Assembly (NCBI RefSeq): GCF_964355755.1
Contig: NC_092671.1
Coordinates: forward strand, 19,804,001-19,868,000
From: Antedon mediterranea
Taxonomy: Eukaryota; Echinodermata; Crinoidea; Comatulida; Antedonidae
Direction of reading: 5' to 3'
Length of the DNA: 64,000 bases
Positions 10,785-20,170 of the stretch are shown here, in pieces. Under the pieces are notes generated by a model. That model saw nothing but the letters and a program-made list of their open reading frames with translations, ran no database searches and was not told the DNA's origin. The stretch's first letter is position 1. Each line of letters begins with the position of its first letter. Position numbers and translations under genes: made by a program.

Positions 10785-11315
10785 GTATCAAACTTTGTTT
10801 AAGCTTGACGCTTAATACCCAGTCATGCTTAGGAAATATGCCAACCAGCCAGCACCCATATTTACAACGCTGTATTTGACAAAGTTATGTGGTTCGACCA
10901 TCGTCCAAAAATCAAAATGTCTTGGTGAGAGTGTCAAAGTTGGTGAAGGTCGGTAGCTCGACCGATTCTGAAAGAATGAGTGTTAAACTGTGTATGTTCC
11001 AGACTAGCATGGCGAGCTAATTGTTTATAGCATTAGTGTGTGTTCTGCGGCCATGGAGACTACTGCTTCACTGGCTCTGAGGCATGCGAAGTAACATATT
11101 ATGAACAAGGCTCTGTATAGGATGAATTCGTATTTGGATTTCATGCTACCTCGCATATGTCCAATTAGCGTTACAAGAATGTCGGAGGTGACCGGCGGTC
11201 TGATCGGTTTGGATGGAGAGTTCGTTTTTTGTTTCGCTACTCCTCTGCATAAATTGCTGACTGCTGGATTTGCGGTAAGGTCTTCCATAAATGATACCCT
11301 GTGCACGAATGACAC
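10785..11315 (-). pseudogene. tyrosine recombinase remnant of the Ngaro-like element
   Basis: A fragment at 11315-11025 carries the first catalytic arginine in YFACLRASE, the usual LR-SE context. About 10980-10960 encodes HSFRIGRAT, the HxxR box, after a frame change. About 10907-10870 encodes FGRWSNH followed, where the nucleophilic tyrosine is expected, by Asn (codon AAT at 10876-10874). At least two stop codons lie between. In this family the enzyme integrates the circular cDNA by strand exchange through a phosphotyrosine. With the tyrosine codon altered (one base from TAT) and the frame broken, this copy is inactive. The alignment of the tyrosine position is by eye. Confidence 0.7.
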
Positions 11316-11497
11316 TGGGCTAAGGTAGTTTCGAATCGTGGAAATCGCCAGTGCATTTTTAGTCAGCTTACTTACATAGAGAACAATTGTCTGTGGAGTC
11401 GCTGGTAGCGGAAGGCTTAGTGATTTCCCGAATTGGTTAAAATGGTGCCATTTGCTTTTATAGTTACTAGCGGTTCATTTACTTAATGAGTTCCACA

Positions 11498-11884
11498 TTA
11501 GCTCTCGTGTGAGGATCTTGAGTTGTTTAGTGGTTCGAAGTAGATTGGTTGTAAGTGTTTTGGTATCTTTAGCGGTGTGCGGTTCATACTGTGCTCCTCT
11601 AGCATGGCCTCCGTTTCCTGAAAACGAGAAAGAGCGTCACATATCCTGTTTTGCTTACCAGGGATGTGCCTGGCTGTAAACTGAATGTTGTTTAGTAGTA
11701 ACAAAAGGACGATAGCGCGAACCACTCTCATGACCTTTTCGTTTGATGACAATTTTTTGTTAAGCACATATACATCAGCTAGGTTATCACAGTGGAAAAC
11801 TACATGGGTGTTGGCTAGCTGTTTTGCAAAAATCGAAAGCATGACATAGATGGGGTAAATTTCGAGAACCATGATGTCGAACAT
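11498..11884 (-). pseudogene. DIRS/Ngaro-type RNase H domain
   Basis: A 128-residue open segment with VVFHCDNLADVYVLNK, then NNIQFTARHIPGKQNRICDA followed by LSRFQ. This is the characteristic RNase H signature of DIRS-like elements (HCDN...SxxVMR...HIPGxxNxxxDALSR). It degrades the RNA strand during reverse transcription. It lies between RT and recombinase remnants in the order expected for Ngaro. The N-terminal part is missing or frameshifted. Confidence 0.8.
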
Positions 11885-12239
11885 TTTCCAAGTTTCCGGC
11901 CAGCGGCCTTGAATCCAGAACTTTTGGAAGGTCGCACCAAGTGCGGTTTTTGAGGCATCAGAGGAGAAATGTAAACGCTGCGAGTCAAATTTTTGTGGGG
12001 GTGAAAAATGGTAACGCCATTGTGTTTGCTAAGAAAGTCGGCCCAAATTTGGAGATCCTCCTTTGCTGAGTCAGAAAGGTGAATAGTTGAAAAGGGGTTA
12101 GTTAGACCGGCCGTTAGGGCATTAAGCCTTCTTAGGAACGCCAGTCCAGAGGGTATAACCCAGGTGGCAAATTGTAGCTTTTCAAAAAGATTGGGGGGCT
12201 CTCAATGTAGTTGAGTGAAGTTTTGAACTTTAAAGGGAG

Positions 12240-13537
12240 TAACGTAATTTTATTATCTCAGATGGAAGCCTGTCTTACATTTTCTGTAAATCAAGTTCAA
12301 TACCCAGGAAGGAAATGGTGGTGGTGGGTGAAATTGTTTTGTGCGGTGCTAGAGGTATGCCACCGCGGTCAGCAAGCGCCTTGGATATCTTCAAGGAGTT
12401 CGCACACAGTTGGTGTGTGTCTTCAATGACGAGGATGTCGTCTAATATTTTCACGTTATTGGGCTGTTTTAACTTTTTTATAAGGAAAAATTTCACTCCG
12501 TCAGAAAACTTATTGAATATTTGACACGAAGATCCGCCGCCTTGGGGAAGCGTTTTATCGTAGTAATACTGGCCTAACCACGTGAAACCTGTGAGGTGAT
12601 ATTGGCATGGCCTCCGTTTCCTGAGTGGGATGTAAATGTATTAGTCTGTATGCGTCACTGGTGTCCGTCTTGGCCATGAATGCCGGGTGATTGTGTATGT
12701 CAATTATGTCTATTGCGTTGGCAATTGTTTCGTAAAGAACTGTTATGCAAAACCCAGGGATGTTGTGATTGACAGCGTTTGAGTCGTAGGGATAGGAGAG
12801 GTTGTGGAGGATACGACATTTTTCAGGTACGGAATTTCCGGAAGGTTGTTGATGATAGCTTGGGAGTTAGTTGCTGTAAAAGCAGCCCCATGTAAGGTAG
12901 AAGCCATGAGCGAAACATAGGGTTAAGTAAGCGTGGTGTTTGTAACCAGATAGGAGTGCGCTTATTCTAGTGGGAATTATTGGGATCCCGAGCACTGAAA
13001 AACGAGTGGCGATACTGACAGTTTGTCTGGACACATCTATTGAATCTGTTATGGTAGGAGAAGCCGAGTGGACGCTCCACGGTTGGATGGGTTAGAGGTT
13101 TATGGTTAGCTCGTTGCGTCTAGTTTATGCAGGAGGTCGGCTCGAACCGATGACCAAGAGCAAAGTGTGTACTCAGTAGCCATTCGAAATTATCAGTCGT
13201 AAAAGTACCATTAATTTGGATGACTGCGCATGAGGTATTTAATATACTTAAAATAATTAAGATGTCCTGCGTATATTTACTTAAATAAAATTGTGGCAAA
13301 GTCGTGAAAGGCCTAGTGCCAGTTGTGTTCGTTTAAGATGCGGCATTTGGGCTTAGGCACAAGTTCAAAGGTACCAGTGAACGTTGGCGTCAAAGCTTCC
13401 GCTGCGCTGTTGAAGTCGAGCAGATTGTGCAGCTCGATGAATTTGTGGGAGATTATTTTCTCTTTAAGTTTTTGACAAGGTAGGGGGTTTGAGGAAGAGA
13501 GCTGCCGGTAGGTTCGGCTTAGCGACATTAATCTCAA
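12240..13537 (-). pseudogene. reverse transcriptase remnant of the Ngaro-like element
   Basis: Pieces in several frames. 13537-13313 carries LKEKIISHKFIELHNLLDF and ELVPKPKCRILNEHN (RT entry). About 12720-12650 carries AFMAKTDTSDAYRLIH (motif A, D-AYRLI). About 12560 carries LPQGGGSSCQIFNKFSDGVK (motif B, SSC-IF). 12496-12275 carries VKILDDILVIED (motif C, LDD) and ISFLGIELDLQK. The order and wording match DIRS/Ngaro RTs. Frame breaks, including a 20-nt filler at 12605-12624, make it non-functional. Confidence 0.8.
12605..12624 (-). repeat. 20-nt templated filler copied from 11602-11621
   Basis: GCATGGCCTCCGTTTCCTGA at 12605-12624 is identical to 11602-11621 in the RNase H region (encoding QETEAM there). 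At 12.6 kb it breaks the RT frame between RLIH and YHLTGFTW. It looks like a patch copied during repair. Confidence 0.6.
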
Positions 13538-13614
13538 CCACAGAAGTTACCAGGGTTTCGACGATATGCCTCATGTCCTTTAATTCTTATTTAGGTATTC
13601 AGGTACTGGCACAA

Positions 13615-13643
13615 TTCTTTTTTTTTTTTTTTTTTTTTTTTTT
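13615..13643. repeat. poly(T) tract
   Basis: A run of about 28 T between the RT remnant and the minisatellite. Confidence 0.8.
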
Positions 13644-13839
13644 GGTGCCGTATTTTTTACCTCTTGTTAGTTCTTTTCCGTCCTGACATGGTGTATCTGT
13701 AAGAAAATCGTTGTGCAATTAAGACGGAAAGAAAAATGTGTGTGGACAGATATCATCAAGTTGCAGGGGAAAAGGGCCCTGCAACCATGTTAAAGGAGGG
13801 GAAAAAAAAGATTGGAGACAAAAGTCAGCATTGGGGTAG

Positions 13840-15870
13840 AGAATGAAACCAGCATGAGTCATTTAAAGAAATGCTGTACTTAGAGGAGGGTGATAAGACA
13901 CCACCGCCGTATGGGGTGATAGTAGGGGGACCAGCATGAGTCATATAACCAGCATGAGTCATATAATGAATGCTGTACTTAAGAGCATGAGTGATAAAAC
14001 ACCGCCGTATGTGGGGGTAGTTAATGAACCAGCATAAGTAATTATGCGGTGGTAGTAGGGAAACCAGCATGAGTCATATAATGAATGCTGTACTTAAGAG
14101 CATGAGTGATAAAAACACCGCCGTATGTGGGGGTGGGTAATGAACCAGCATAAGAAATTATGTGGTGGTAGTAGGGTTAATGAACCAGCATAAGTAATTA
14201 TGTGGTGGTAATAGGGGAACCAGCATGAGTCATAATATAATGAATGAACCAGCATAAGAAATTATGTGGTGGTAGTAGTCATATAATGGTAAACCAGCAT
14301 AAGAAATTATGTGGTGGTAGTAGTCATATAATGGTAAACCAGCATAAGAAATTATGTGGTGGTAGTAGTCATATAATGGTGAACCAGCATAAGAAATTAT
14401 GTGGTGGTAGTAGTCATATAATGGTAAACCAGCATAAGAAATTATGTGGTGGTAGTAGTCATATAATGGTAAACCAGCATAAGAAATTATGTGGTGGTAG
14501 TAGTCATATAATGGTGAACCAGCATAAGAAATTATGTGGTGGTAGTAGTCATATAATGGTAAACCAGCATAAGAAATTATGTGGTGGTAGTAGTCATATA
14601 ATGGTAAACCAGCATAATAAATTATGTGGTGGTAGTAGTCATATAATGGTAAACCAGCATAAGAAATTATGTGGTGGTAGTAGTCATATAATGGTGAACC
14701 AGCATAAGAAATTATGTGGTGGTAGTAGTCATATAATGGTAAACCAGCATAAGAAATTATGTGGTGGTAGTAGTCATATAATGGTGAACCAGCATAAGAA
14801 ATTATGTGGTGGTAGTAGTCATATAATGGTAAACCAGCATAAGAAATTATGTGGTGGTAGTAGTCATATAATGGTGAACCAGCATAAGAAATTATGTGGT
14901 GGTAGTAGTCATATAATGGTAAACCAGCATAAGAAATTATGTGGTGGTAGTAGTCATATAATGGTGAACCAGCATAAGAAATTATGTGGTGGTAGTAGTC
15001 ATATAATGGTAAACCAGCATAAGAAATTATGTGGTGGTAGTATTCATATAATGGTAAACCAGCATAAGAAATTATGTGGTGGTAGTATTCATATAATGGT
15101 GAACCAGCATAAGAAATTATGTGGTGGTAGTAGTCATATAATGGTAAACCAGCATAAGAAATTATGTGGTGGTAGTATTCAAATAATGGTGAACCAGCAT
15201 AAGAAATTATGTGGTGGTAGTAGTGAAACCAGCATGAGTCATATAACCAGCATGAGTCATATAAAGAATGCTGTACTTAAGGGCATGAGTGATAAAACAC
15301 CGCCGTATGTGGAGGTAGGTAATGAACCAGCATAAGAAATTATGTGGTGGTAGAAGGGTTAATGAACCAGCATAAGAAATTATGTGGTGGTAGTAGTGAA
15401 ACCAGCATGAGTCATAAAATGAATGCTGTACTTAAGAGCATGAGTGATAAAACACCGCCGTATGTGGGGGTAGTAAATGAATCAGCATAAGTAATTATGT
15501 GGTGGTAGTATGGGAACCAGCATGAGTCATAATTAATGCTGTACGTAAGAGGATGAGTGATAAAACACCGGCGTATGTCGGCGTATGAACCAGCATAAGC
15601 AATTTATGTGGTGGTAGTATAGGAACCAGCATGAGTCATATAATGAATGCTGTACTTAAGAGGATGAGTGATAAAACACCGGCGTATGAACCAGCATAAG
15701 TCAATTATGTGGTGGTAGTATAGGAACCAGCATCATATCGTCATAATGAATGCTGTACTTGGGAAACTAGCATGAGTCATAATGAATGCTGTACTTTGGA
15801 AACCAGCATGTGTCTTAATATAATGAATGATGTACTTGGGGAACCAGCATGAGTCATAAGATGAATGCTA
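13840..15870. repeat. 45-bp minisatellite array with larger flanking units
   Basis: The core (about 14240-15225) has about 22 units of 45 bp built on CCAGCATAAGAAATTATGTG and GTGGTAGTAGTCATATAATG. Units carry either AAACC or GAACC at the join, in an A-A-G then A-G order, so a 135-bp and later 90-bp higher-order period exists. Flanks (13840-14240, 15225-15870) have longer units of about 115 bp with CATGAGTCATATAATG and AATGCTGTACTTAAGAG. Since 45 is a multiple of three, one plus-strand frame stays open for 363 codons. The host element is read on the minus strand, where stops occur, so I treat the array as non-coding. Confidence 0.9.
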
Positions 15871-16596
15871 TACTAACTATAAACCATTCAGATTTGTGCA
15901 AAAAATTTGCCAGTTTAGCGTAGCATCAAGAAAGAAAAACAACAAGTTATTATTTATTTCTTTTGGATGTAAAACAATGGGAAAATAATAAATGGTGTCA
16001 ACAGTGTATTGCCTGGCATTTTGTTTTGTTTATTCTGTTTAATTATGTATTTTTTTTCCTCTAAAATCCGGTTCCGGATTGTCCACAGTGACTGCAGTAG
16101 TAGTAACAGATAATAAGATTGTTGTTATTTAATGGCATAAGTTAGCATAAGAGGCTCCGTGCATGAAAGCAGACCTTACTTTTTAACTAGGTCATTCGAT
16201 CCGAGGTCGATTATCAAAAATCTGGCTTGAATGTTGCCACTTGATTTACAAAATTAGTTAGGTCGTTTATCTTTAGGCCGGGCACCCCCCAAAGAACAGT
16301 ACAGTATTATCATAGTGATGACTGATTCGGAAGTCAGGCAAAGGTTGATGTGAACCAAGTATGGAGTCGGACGAATTACCCAAGCCGTGTTGGAAAGCGA
16401 GGCTTTCGCTCAAACCGGAAACGAATGAGTTGAGCCTAGTATAAGGACACAACCAGACAACAAAATTACAGTAAAGTACAAAAAATCGAACAGAATGGGG
16501 GTAAGATAAGGTGTTAGATAAATTCCAGTCAAAGTATATTGTGTGAGTTCACACAGCCTATAAGTGTATGAGGATAAAATGAACTGGTAAATGTAA
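15871..16596. other. 5' untranslated part of the Ngaro-like element
   Basis: Between A1 and the minisatellite on the minus strand. No open frame or known motif was seen; a gag ORF, if it existed, is not recognisable. Confidence 0.4.
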
Positions 16597-16719
16597 AAGT
16601 GAAAATTATTTTACTTAGCCAAAAACTGGCGTGGTAATCTGTTGACAGCGTGAGGTGAAGAGGATGAGATGCTCACGCTGTCAAAAGATGATTGCGAGGG
16701 CGCCCCGCAATCACGTGAT
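16597..16719 (-). repeat. split direct repeat A1 (5' end of the Ngaro-like element)
   Basis: 123-bp partner of 9955-10077. The match ends in CACGTGAT at 16719. Host sequence resumes to the right. Confidence 0.85.
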
Positions 16720-16875
16720 ATTATATATTATTATAATTATAAATCAGAAGTATTTTGGAATGAGTAATCATGTGCTAAATCATGCTCAATTCATCGCTGC
16801 ACTGTTTACTATCAACAGGTGCCCAGTTTTAATGTTTTGATAATTTATTATAATAATAACTTAAAGTGAATGTGA

Positions 16876-17116
16876 TTACAATTCTAATATTTTGTTATTG
16901 TATGAACGGTCTTCTATGTATTGCCTTTCAGTAGAGTGAATAACGAAAACAACATTCGTCGGTTGCTGGTTTGTATTTGCCAGTACAGTACTTACAGGAT
17001 TGTTAATGACGTTATAATACATTGGTTGACGATATTCAGTATACATTACATGAAGTTCTCTGGTTAATTCTTTTGGAAATCGTGACGCGGAACGACTTGG
17101 TTTTGTAAATATAGGC
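16876..17116 (-). CDS. possible 3'-terminal exon (cytoplasmic-tail-like)
   Basis: Minus strand: acceptor TATTATTAG at 17117, then 80 codons ending in TAA at 16878-16876, with AATAAA 27 nt beyond the stop (complement of 16844-16849). It encodes a Tyr/Asn-rich segment starting PIFTKPSRSASRFPKELTRE and ending NNKILEL, with motifs such as MYTEYRQPMYYNV. It could be the tail of a membrane protein whose other exons lie outside what I can identify. The phase (2) and poly(A) signal support it. No upstream exon was found and no homology is recognised. Confidence 0.35.
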
Positions 17117-17219
17117 CTAATAATATATATTTTCAATTCAACTAGAAGATGGGTGGGGTGCGACAGTGCGCAGTAGATGTATATGATAGGCGGTCGTGTA
17201 ATCACGGTTTATTAAACCA

Positions 17220-17936
17220 ATTCGTTATTTTGTTAGAAAGTCGTGGTAATTTATTTTAAAAATTGTGACAAATGTACTGGCATGTTGGAAATGGATGTGG
17301 TGCTCTTGGAAATGGGGATTTGTTAGACCATGTCACGATGATGCCTGGCAGGGTTATTAATCAGTTTCGGTAAGCGAGCTCTGTGATGGAATTAACAAAT
17401 GGTGAAATATAATACCGTAACACATAGGTAATTTGTATGGGATCGATATATCTTCCGGTATGACACATAAATGTAAGGGTGTATGTGGTTACTTCTGTAC
17501 CGTGAGACTTATAGAAAATAAATAACCACATACAGTAAATACAAGTGACGTCACACCCAAAAAAGATAGGTTTTTGCGCATACGTCGTCTGAATGGAACG
17601 TTGTGTACAAGCTTAGGTCGAATTAAAGATTTATACGCTAATTTCTATTAAAATAATATAGATTTGTTTCTTAGAAAACATTTTTAAAATCATATTAATA
17701 TACAGTAATCTCGAAACGCATTACTTTAAAATAGTGTGACTTACTAAATGAGCTATAGGTGGTCAAACAAATTTGTATATGCTTCTTAAATCTACATTCA
17801 AATCTCGTTAGGGTTTGCTTTTTTAATAAAAAAAAAAAATACATACATTGGGTGTTTATTGCGAGTAAATGTGTCAGTGACTTATCGCATTCTTAGCTTA
17901 CCAGGATTGATTTTCTGATAATGTTTGTAGGCCCAT
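17220..17936. other. intergenic DNA
   Basis: No gene seen. An inverted pair (TGTATGTGGTTA and TAACCACATACA) with a loop of about 40 nt lies at about 17470-17535. A poly(A) run is near 17827-17840. Confidence 0.5.
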
Positions 17937-18782
17937 AACTACTCCTAGGATAATTACCCCATAGGACAACTACCCCCTAGGACAACTACGCTCTAGGAAA
18001 ACTACCCCCTAGGACAACTACCCTTTAGGACACCTACCCACTATGACAATTAACCCCTAGGAAAACTACCATCTAGGAACAACTATAGCTTTGGACAACT
18101 ACGATTGGTAACCAAATTAACAAGCTGCTTCTTTTGGTGCCAATTGTATTGTAAAATCAAATTGTGTGTGAAGAGGGGACTACGAGGGCGTTGTACCACA
18201 CTATACATTTAACAATATTTGACGTGAAATTATTAAAATATCGACGTATGTACCTAAGATGTGTAATCTATTTTTGTAATAACTGTAGCAATATTTATTT
18301 TTTTTAAACTTCTAGGACAAACTATGAAAAAAGATTTCCTCAATTGGCACAGTTTATAGCTATGTCTTCATAATAGGAAGACTAAAAAATGTATGAACCT
18401 GTCAAACGGAGGAGAGAGAGAGATTGATTTTCAAATCGTCTAATGTAATCAATTGATTACTAGTGTAGGGTTTTTTTAAATCTAAAGTAAAATTAGGAGG
18501 TTCTTTGCTGTAGAATACGAATTGGAATAAAATGAAATTAAATCATAAACACATCATGGATATAATTATTCTTTAGGTTCTAAAAACATTTATTGTCCTA
18601 TTTTCTCATGAGTGGGGAAAAAATGTAAAAAAACCCAAATCAATTAAGGTTCTTCTATGAAGTAGTAACAGCCAAAAGTTGTCCTAGGCGGTAATTGTCC
18701 GGGTGGTATTTGTCCTAGGGGTTCATTGTCCGGGTGGTAGTTGTCCGGGTGGTAATTGTCAAGGAGGTAGTTGTCCGGATAC
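17937..18782. repeat. inverted minisatellites (fold-back)
   Basis: 17937-18110 holds about nine degenerate units of 18-19 bp (CTAGGACAACTACCCC). 18678-18782 holds the inverse (GTCCGGGTGGTAATTGTC). The two arrays face each other across about 570 bp of AT-rich sequence and would pair in single-stranded form. Similar inverted minisatellites occur at 61516-62093. Confidence 0.75.
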
Positions 18783-19720
18783 GACCAAGAAACAAGCATA
18801 TCAAGTTGTAAGCGGCTATTTTTTTTAAATGGTGCCATACAAAAGTTTCCCATGGGCCAAATCCTTAGAACTTTTTATGGTGATTCATATGAAAAGTTTC
18901 CCGCAAAAATCGCTTTGTAAAATTTTTTTTCAAGGTTTGGTAAACAAACGTTGTTTTTAATCTTAACTATAGCAATGATTGATCGTGTGAGGATGACTTT
19001 TTGACCTTAAACTCCGGTTCTGTTCACAGTCTAAAAACTCCGTTTCTGTTCACAGTAATTATTAAATTGAAAATATTATCAATTGAAATGATTCTTATGA
19101 TATGTAAACAAACAAAATAGAGGGCGGTATTCACGGTTTTATTTTTTTATTTTTACAAATAGTTTCTTTCCAGGAGCTATTAGAGCCTTAAACATCATGT
19201 AGACACTTTTTGTAATGTTTGCTGTTTGTGTCCGTTGGATATTGTGCTCCGCCCAACAGAGCAAACATAATGTCTATGGTTTTTTTTCTAAAACAAAATG
19301 ACAATAAATGATAGTAGATACTTGACTTGACTTGTCTGGGGTCTCTTCGTAGTTTCGACGTTTTAAATGGTCACACGGTCCGGGGTGTCTCCGGAGATGG
19401 TGTCTCCGGAGATCATTGCGGATTTTTGGTGTGAAAGGGGTATAAGATTAAATATAAATTATTTTATGATTTTACCTTTCACACTAACACATCGGGGCTT
19501 AAGTTTCTCTGCAATTGTGATCGAACAAGTATAATATGCGAAGTGTTCAGGGAAATTTGCATACCTCTCACAGTCTCAATACAATACTAATGCGGCCTCT
19601 ATTGTCCGTTATTGACATCTAACAGAATTGCAAGGTTTATGCCTACACAGAAAAAGCTTTCTTCTTTTACTAGCCATTCAGCCTGCAATGAATAAAAAGG
19701 TCAGCACAGCATCATCACAC
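18783..19720. other. intergenic DNA
   Basis: No gene. It holds short direct repeats such as CTCCG(G/T)TTCTGTTCACAGT (about 19013-19055) and a doubled GTGTCTCCGGAGAT (about 19386-19413). Confidence 0.5.
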
Positions 19721-20162
19721 GGTAATCTCTTCTTCCTCGGTCAAATTTGCCTAAACAGAAGAAGAGATTACCTTCCTAAATGTACTTAACCTAACCCTCT
19801 AAATAATATCTCTCAACTATTAAAAAAAAACACGCTATTGCCGGATAAGGACTATAAACCGTAGGTCTAGTGTACACATCTAGCTCGTGTGCACTTTAAA
19901 GAACCTAGTACATCTTTCGAGACGAGTAGGGGGTTACCCCGGTGTATTAGTACATCACAGCCACTGATCATAACTGGGCCCTCTGTGAGACCAGTCTTTG
20001 ACTGAAGAGGTTACCCAGTATAAATAGAGTAAACACTTTACCACTCGACCAAACATTTTGGTTGAGATAGTCACGTCAATTGACTATGATGGCATAGTTT
20101 TTCAGTCTAATGTGACCGTGTGTTCAAATGAGGCAAATGTGACCGAGGAAGAATAACTACCC
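19721..20162. mobile_element. hAT-like MITE
   Basis: 442 bp with terminal inverted repeats of about 30 bp (left GGTAATCTCTTCTTCCTCGG, right complement GGTAGTTATTCTTCCTCGG). It is flanked by the 8-bp direct repeat CATCACAC at 19713-19720 and 20163-20170. An 8-bp duplication is typical of hAT elements. The left end also has an internal hairpin (GGTAATCTCTTCTTC and its complement, 22-nt loop). There is no coding capacity. Part of the body resembles sequence near 30650-30730. Confidence 0.75.
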
Positions 20163-20170
20163 CATCACAC

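Larger units (their letters stand above)
9751..16719 (-). mobile_element. Ngaro-like tyrosine-recombinase retrotransposon, full span, decayed
   Basis: Read on the minus strand: repeat A1 (16719-16597), coding remnants for RT, DIRS-type RNase H and tyrosine recombinase, then B1 (10223-10076), A2 (10077-9955) and B2 (9898-9751). A1 and A2 are 123 bp and B1 and B2 are 148 bp; each pair looks identical by eye. A1-ORFs-B1A2-B2 is the split direct repeat layout known for Ngaro/PAT-type elements, which integrate with a tyrosine recombinase instead of a DDE integrase. The span is 6969 bp. The repeats look intact although the coding part is full of stops and frameshifts, so the copy was probably mobilised in trans, or gene conversion kept the repeats alike. 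No target duplication is expected for this class and none was looked for beyond the ends. Confidence 0.85.

Noticed and set aside
14244-15335. 363-codon repetitive open frame on the plus strand (15-residue repeats)
   Set aside because: The 45-bp unit is a multiple of three, so one frame stays open by arithmetic. The array is inside a minus-strand retroelement, has no splice or start context, and the repeat is near-identical at synonymous and other sites alike.
13840-15870. CRISPR-like regular repeats
   Set aside because: Units are contiguous with no unique spacers, and the genome is eukaryotic.
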